NCBI RefSeq assembly: GCF_026236535.1 | Contig: NZ_JAHTMW010000001.1 | Coordinates: 310,001-374,000 of the forward strand | DNA length: 64,000 nucleotides | From: Streptomyces sp. SKN60 | GTDB taxonomy: Bacteria > Actinomycetota > Actinomycetes > Streptomycetales > Streptomycetaceae | Reading direction: 5' to 3' | Shown: piece after piece, positions 60,044 through 64,000 of the stretch | Layout of the letters: the number at the start of each line of letters is the position of its first letter | How positions within the stretch are numbered: the stretch's first letter is position 1 | Notes under the pieces: model-generated | The model's input: only the letters and a program-made list of their open reading frames with translations | What the model was told of the DNA's origin: nothing | The model's database searches: none | Made by a program: the position numbers and the translations under genes

Positions 60044-61873
60044 TTAGAACGCGGCCTCGTCCAGGTCCATCAGGCCGCGGTCCACGGCCTCGGCGAGCAC
60101 GCGCTCGGCGGAGACGCCCGGCAGGACGTTGGCGGCGAAGAACTTCGCGGCCGCGATCTTGCCCTGGTAGAACGCGACGTCCTTGCCGGAGGCGCCGGCG
60201 GCCAGCTTCTCGGCGGCCACGGCCGCGCCCTTGAGGAGCAGGTAGCCGACGACCACGTCGCCGGAGGCGAGCAGCAGGCGGGTGGTGTTGAGCCCGACCT
60301 TGTAGATGTTCTTGACGTCCTCGCCGGTGGCGGTGAGGTCGGTCAGCATGACGCCGACGATGCCCTCCAGGTCGACGGCCGCCTTGGCGAGCGCGTCGCG
60401 GGCGCCGGCCAGCTCCTCGCCGCCGGTGCCGACCGCGAGGAACTTCTTGATCTCCTCGGCCAGCGCGTTCAGGGAGGCACCCTGGTCGCGGACGATCTTC
60501 CGGAAGAAGAAGTCCTGGCCCTGGATGGCGGTGGTGCCCTCGTAGAGGGTGTCGATCTTGGAGTCCCGGATGTACTGCTCGATCGGGTACTCCTGCAGGA
60601 AGCCGGAGCCGCCGAAGGTCTGGAGCGACTGCGCGAGCTGCTCGTAGCCCTTCTCGGAGCCGTAGCCCTTGACGATCGGGAGCAGCAGGTCGTTCAGGCC
60701 GTGCAGCGCCTTGGCGTCCTCACCGGCCGCTTCCGCGACCTGGATCGCGTCCTGCACGGAGGCCGTGTAGAGGACGAGGGAGCGCATGCCCTCGGCGTAC
60801 GCCTTCTGCGTCATCAGCGAGCGGCGGACGTCCGGGTGGTGGGTGATGGTGACCTTGGGGGCGGTCTTGTCCATGAAGTCGGCCAGGTCGGTGCCCTGGA
60901 CGCGCTCCTTGGCGTACTCCAGGGCGTTGAGGTAGCCCGTGGAGAGGGTGGAGATCGCCTTCGTGCCGACCATCATGCGGGCGAACTCGATGATGAGGAA
61001 CATCTGGCGGATGCCGTCGTGCTTGTCGCCGATCAGCCAGCCCTTGGCGGGGTGCTTGTCGCCGAAGGTCATTTCGCACGTGTTGGAGGCCTTGAGGCCC
61101 ATCTTGTGCTCGACGTTGGTGGCGTAGACGCCGTTGCGGGCGCCGAGCTCGCCGGTCTCCCAGTCGAACTCGTACTTCGGGACGAGGAAGAGGGAGAGGC
61201 CCTTGGTGCCGGGGCCGGCACCCTCGGGGCGGGCGAGGACGTAGTGGAGGATGTTCTCCTCCATGTCGTGCTCACCGGAGGTGATGAAGCGCTTCACGCC
61301 CTCGATGTGCCAGGAGCCGTCCTCCTGCTGGATCGCCTTGGTGCGGCCGGCGCCGACGTCCGAGCCCGCGTCGGGCTCGGTGAGCACCATGGTGGAGCCC
61401 CAGCGCTTGTCGACCGCGATCTTCGCGACCTTCTTCTGCGCCTCGTTGCCCTCGTTGAAGAGGATGCCGGCGAACGCCGGGCCGGAGGAGTACATCCAGA
61501 TGGCCGGGTTCGAGCCGAGCAGCAGCTCCGCGTAGGCCCAGATGAGCGAGCGCGGGGAGACGGTGCCGCCGATCTCCTCCGGGATGCCCAGACGCCAGTA
61601 CTCGGACTCCATGAAGGCGTTGTACGAGTTCTTGAAGGAGGCCGGGACCGGGGCCGTGTTGGTCTCCGGGTCGAAGACCGGCGGGTTGCGGTCGGCATCG
61701 GCGAAGGACTCGGCCAGCTCGTTCTCGGCGAGGCGGCGGATCTCGTCCAGGATGCTCTTGGCGGTCTCGACGTCCATCTCCTCGAACGGACCGCTGCCGT
61801 ACACCTTGTCGCGGCCGAGCACCTCGAAGAGGTTGAACTCGATGTCGCGGAGATTCGACTTGTAGTGCCCCAT
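60044..61873 (-). CDS. Acyl-CoA dehydrogenase, long FadE type with C-terminal extension
   Basis: 609 residues. The acyl-CoA dehydrogenase core has [29 protein letters not shown] and the C-terminal FAD/CoA segment [21 protein letters not shown] with the catalytic Glu in [14 protein letters not shown]. The last 130 residues form an extra helical domain, as in FadE5/FadB-type and very-long-chain enzymes. Beta-oxidation of medium/long acyl-CoA is expected. Start ATG 61873 (MGHYKSNLR). Two similar palindromic boxes lie upstream. Confidence 0.92.
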   Translation of the reverse strand: MGHYKSNLRDIEFNLFEVLGRDKVYGSGPFEEMDVETAKSILDEIRRLAENELAESFADADRNPPVFDPETNTAPVPASFKNSYNAFMESEYWRLGIPEEIGGTVSPRSLIWAYAELLLGSNPAIWMYSSGPAFAGILFNEGNEAQKKVAKIAVDKRWGSTMVLTEPDAGSDVGAGRTKAIQQEDGSWHIEGVKRFITSGEHDMEENILHYVLARPEGAGPGTKGLSLFLVPKYEFDWETGELGARNGVYATNVEHKMGLKASNTCEMTFGDKHPAKGWLIGDKHDGIRQMFLIIEFARMMVGTKAISTLSTGYLNALEYAKERVQGTDLADFMDKTAPKVTITHHPDVRRSLMTQKAYAEGMRSLVLYTASVQDAIQVAEAAGEDAKALHGLNDLLLPIVKGYGSEKGYEQLAQSLQTFGGSGFLQEYPIEQYIRDSKIDTLYEGTTAIQGQDFFFRKIVRDQGASLNALAEEIKKFLAVGTGGEELAGARDALAKAAVDLEGIVGVMLTDLTATGEDVKNIYKVGLNTTRLLLASGDVVVGYLLLKGAAVAAEKLAAGASGKDVAFYQGKIAAAKFFAANVLPGVSAERVLAEAVDRGLMDLDEAAF

Positions 61874-61927
61874 GGCGACGGCTCCGTAAAGGCTCGGGGA
61901 GGGAAGGACCTCGTACACGCACCACTA

Positions 61928-61975
61928 CTACTCACGAGTAGCTCATGCTCTTCTCCATGATGCTACCCACCAGTA
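61928..61975. promoter_or_regulatory. Two TAC(T/C)CAC(G/C)AGTA boxes before the fadE-type gene
   Basis: TACTCACGAGTA at 61929-61940, extended to perfect arms CTACTC/GAGTAG at 61928-61941, and TACCCACCAGTA at 61964-61975. They are similar sequences 35 bases apart in the dehydrogenase promoter, the layout of a TetR-type fatty-acid regulator. The regulator is not in this window. Confidence 0.55.
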
Positions 61976-62048
61976 ATAAGGGCAACCCCTTTCCGGACAT
62001 CTGTGACGCGGGCCGCACCCCGCCCCGCGGGCTCGATACCCTCTGACC

Positions 62049-62573
62049 ATGTACGGCTACGAGCAGAACCCGGGTGCCCAGCAGCAGTACGCGCAGCCAC
62101 AGCAGGGGCAGGGGCAGTACGCCCAGCCCGGCATGCAGCAGGGCATGCAGGGCGGCATGCAGGGCGGCATGCAGGGCGGTTACGCCCAGCAGCCCCCGCT
62201 CTACCCCGAGCCGTCGCCGCCCTCGCTCGCGGACGCGGTGCGCGCCTTCACGACCGGGCAGCTGGCGGCCGAGGACTTCCAGCAGATCTTCGCGACCTCC
62301 AAGGTCTACTGCCCGCGCGGCGACAACCCCGGCTTCCTGGCGCTGCACAACACCCAGCAGCCGGTGATCCCGATGTTCACCACGCTGAAGGAGCTGCGGC
62401 GGTACGCGGGCAAGGAGTCCAAGTACTTCGTGATCACCGGCGCCGAGGTGATCGACCTGCTCCCGACCGGCTACGGCTTCGTCCTCGACATGGAGGGCGA
62501 CCACCGGATGGTCTTCGACGCCAAGGCCGTGGAGCAGATGGTCGACTACGCGATGCGGCGGATGTACGGCTGA
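62049..62573 (+). CDS. SseB-like domain protein with Gln/Met/Gly repeats
   Basis: 174 residues. The N-terminus (about 55 residues) is a Gln/Gly/Met/Tyr/Pro-rich, prion-like region with repeated QGMQGG units. The C-terminal 110 residues match an SseB N-terminal-type domain (VYCPRGDNPGFLALHNTQQP, PMFTTLKELRRYAGKES, TGYGFVLDME). SseB-type domains occur in surface- or type VII-related proteins; no activity is known here. ATG 62049 with no strong SD (leader only 'accctctgacc' before). Confidence 0.8.
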   Translation: MYGYEQNPGAQQQYAQPQQGQGQYAQPGMQQGMQGGMQGGMQGGYAQQPPLYPEPSPPSLADAVRAFTTGQLAAEDFQQIFATSKVYCPRGDNPGFLALHNTQQPVIPMFTTLKELRRYAGKESKYFVITGAEVIDLLPTGYGFVLDMEGDHRMVFDAKAVEQMVDYAMRRMYG

Positions 62574-62603
62574 GCGAGGCTCGCAGGTGGGTGGACGGAA
62601 GAG

Positions 62604-62629
62604 CGCCCGGGAGGAATTCCTCCCGGGCG
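62604..62629 (+). terminator. Terminator after SseB-like gene
   Basis: A perfect 26-base palindrome (13-base arms) followed by TTT, about 30 bases after the stop codon: the most classical terminator in the window. Confidence 0.85.
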
Positions 62630-62726
62630 TTTCGCGTTCCGGGTGGCAGGAAGTTCAGCATTCAACTAAAGTGGTCGTACAACGCGCCCCGTGCCCACGA
62701 AGGTGCGTGTCCAAGGAGGTCCCGCC

Positions 62727-63689
62727 ATGCCCGCCGTGACTGTCGAGAACCCGCTCGCCCTGCCCCGCGTCAGCGCAGCCGCCGACGCCGTCGCCCGCCC
62801 GGTGCTCGCCGTGACCACGGCCCCGCAGGGCTTCGAGGGCGAGGGCTTCCCCGTGCGCCGCGCCTTCGCGGGCATCAACTACCAGTACCTCGACCCGTTC
62901 ATCATGATGGACCAGATGGGCGAGGTGGAGTACGCGCCGGGCGAGCCCAAGGGCACGCCCTGGCACCCGCACCGCGGCTTCGAGACCGTCACCTACATCA
63001 TCGACGGGATCTTCGACCACAAGGACTCGCAGGGCGGTGGTGGCACCATCACCAACGGCGACACCCAGTGGATGACCGCCGGCTCGGGCCTGCTCCACAT
63101 CGAGGCCCCGCCGGAGCACCTCGTCGTCAGCGGCGGCCTCTTCCACGGCCTCCAGCTGTGGGTGAACCTGCCGGCGAGCGACAAGATGATGGCCCCCCGC
63201 TACCAGGACATCCGCGGCGGCCAGGTCCAGCTGCTCACCACGCCCGACGGCGGCGCGCTGCTCCGCGTCATCGCCGGCGAGCTGGACGGGCACCAGGGCC
63301 CGGGCATCACCCACACCCCGATCACGATGATCCACGCGACCATCCGCCCCGGCGCCGAGATCAACCTGCCGTGGCGCGAGGACTTCAACGGCCTCGCGTA
63401 CGTCCTGGCCGGCCGCGGCACCGTCGGCGCCGAGCACCGCCCGGTCCACATGGGCCAGACCGCCGTCTTCGGCAAGGGCGGGGCCCTGACCGTGCGCGCG
63501 GACGAGAAGCAGGACGGGAACACCCCGGACCTGGAGGTCGTGCTCCTGGGCGGGCAGCCGATCCGCGAGCCCATGGCGCACTACGGCCCGTTCGTCATGA
63601 ACACCCAGGCCGAACTCCGCCAGGCCTTCGAGGACTTCCAGGCGGGCCGGCTCGGCACGATCCCGGCGGTGCACGGGATGGGCGAGTAG
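62727..63689 (+). CDS. Pirin family protein
   Basis: 320 residues, cupin fold in two halves. The N-terminal metal site is in GTPWHPHRGFETVTYIIDG (two His) with IEAPPEHLVV further on; the C-terminal half starts PITMIHATIRPGAEINL. Pirins bind Fe; some have quercetin 2,3-dioxygenase activity. The start ATG 62727 has a textbook AAGGAGGT 7 bases upstream. An AT-richer sequence (TTCAACTAAAG, about 62661) suggests a promoter region. Confidence 0.93.
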   Translation: MPAVTVENPLALPRVSAAADAVARPVLAVTTAPQGFEGEGFPVRRAFAGINYQYLDPFIMMDQMGEVEYAPGEPKGTPWHPHRGFETVTYIIDGIFDHKDSQGGGGTITNGDTQWMTAGSGLLHIEAPPEHLVVSGGLFHGLQLWVNLPASDKMMAPRYQDIRGGQVQLLTTPDGGALLRVIAGELDGHQGPGITHTPITMIHATIRPGAEINLPWREDFNGLAYVLAGRGTVGAEHRPVHMGQTAVFGKGGALTVRADEKQDGNTPDLEVVLLGGQPIREPMAHYGPFVMNTQAELRQAFEDFQAGRLGTIPAVHGMGE

Positions 63690-63708
63690 GCGCCTTCACG
63701 GAGTCAGG

Positions 63709-63745
63709 GGTACGGGGACGAGGGCGGCGCTCTCGTCCCCGTACC
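63709..63745 (+). terminator. Terminator after pirin gene
   Basis: GGTACGGGGACGAG (63709-63722) pairs with CTCGTCCCCGTACC (63732-63745); 9-base loop. Confidence 0.8.
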
Positions 63746-63831
63746 GCTGTCCGGTTCAGGCCTGACGCGGCGTCACCCGTACGGCCCGGCAGCGCGCGAC
63801 GACACGCCGGGCGCCGTGGTCCGGTGGGTCC

Positions 63832-64000
63832 ATGCCCGCCGAAGCACGCCCGCTGCTGCCCGAAGGCGCCCGCCGCACCGCCGCCTGGTGCGGCGTCGCG
63901 CTGCTCGTCGCCGGGGTCGCGGCCGTCTTCGTCTGGCTGTGCGTGGTCTTCAAGACGGCGGTGACCCCGGCCCTGCTCGCGCTGCTCGGCACCGCGCTCC
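63832..64000 (+). CDS. Start of a membrane protein, possibly AI-2E/PerM family (3' truncated)
   Basis: An open frame begins with ATG at 63832 (MPAEARPLLPEGARRTAAW) and stays open to the window edge. It encodes a hydrophobic first helix (VALLVAGVAAVFVWLCVVF) followed by a second hydrophobic segment (TAVTPALLALLGTAL). This start resembles AI-2E/PerM transporters, but only 56 residues are visible, so the family is tentative. No clear SD; GGTGGGTC lies just upstream. Confidence 0.5.
   Translation, partial: MPAEARPLLPEGARRTAAWCGVALLVAGVAAVFVWLCVVFKTAVTPALLALLGTAL

Noticed and set aside
58520..61960. Long plus-strand open frame opposite the aminopeptidase and acyl-CoA dehydrogenase
   Set aside because: Shadow of two genes with intact catalytic motifs; no SD or domain.

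Overview
The window looks like a core segment of a Streptomyces chromosome. The DNA is very GC-rich with G/C-dominated third codon positions. Many genes are coupled by 1-7 base ATGA/GTGA overlaps. The gene content is typical of the genus: mycothiol-type enzyme, bacterial proteasome activator, two-component systems, Lrp-type BkdR and two branched-chain 2-oxoacid dehydrogenase operons. From memory, the order (orphan NarL regulator next to bkdA2B2C2, divergent Ser/Thr kinases, second bkd operon with bkdR) matches the S. coelicolor SCO3815-SCO3832 neighbourhood read backwards, which lies near oriC. Two parS sites and several DnaA-box-like sequences fit an origin-proximal position.

Layout. 1-8.3 kb: a histidine kinase (cut at the left edge) with its NarL-type regulator, a MarR regulator divergent from a membrane protein, a DUF2252 protein, a J-domain protein, a rhodanese and an acyl-CoA dehydrogenase with KstR-like operator architecture. 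8.4-19 kb: phenylacetate catabolism (paaABCDE on the minus strand; paaN divergent from paaH-paaR), interrupted by a coupled DUF5819/HTTM/SpoU-methyltransferase trio. 19-27 kb: bkdR and the first bkd operon, then a MobA-like/DUF6457 fusion, moeA and a potassium channel whose start is embedded in a parS site. 27-39 kb: quinone oxidoreductase, bpa, a MacB-type ABC exporter with PadR regulator, a secreted low-complexity protein, two divergent membrane Ser/Thr kinases, a phosphotransferase and a PPOX-fold protein. 39.8-44.4 kb: orphan regulator and the second bkd operon. 44.5-46.5 kb: an overlapping pair of predicted Fe(II)/2-oxoglutarate oxygenases, less GC-biased than the surroundings and bounded by terminators; this is the most novel-looking item. 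46.5-64 kb: GntR-MFS operon, mycothiol-type protein, nitrilase-family amidase, MocR regulator divergent from a Cys/Met-metabolism PLP enzyme, a LURP/DUF4239/Ala-rich membrane gene set, an NHLRC2-like protein, M18 aminopeptidase, FadE-type dehydrogenase, SseB-like protein, pirin, and the start of a membrane protein cut at the right edge.

How the genes work together: the window is dominated by acyl-CoA metabolism. Phenylacetate, branched-chain 2-oxoacids and acyl-CoAs are funnelled towards acetyl-, propionyl-, isobutyryl- and isovaleryl-CoA type products. One near-identical TetR-type operator occurs before paaA and between paaN and paaH, with a weaker copy before the first bkd operon, suggesting that PaaR links phenylacetate and branched-chain oxidation. 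No tRNA, rRNA, insertion sequence, prophage or CRISPR array was seen.
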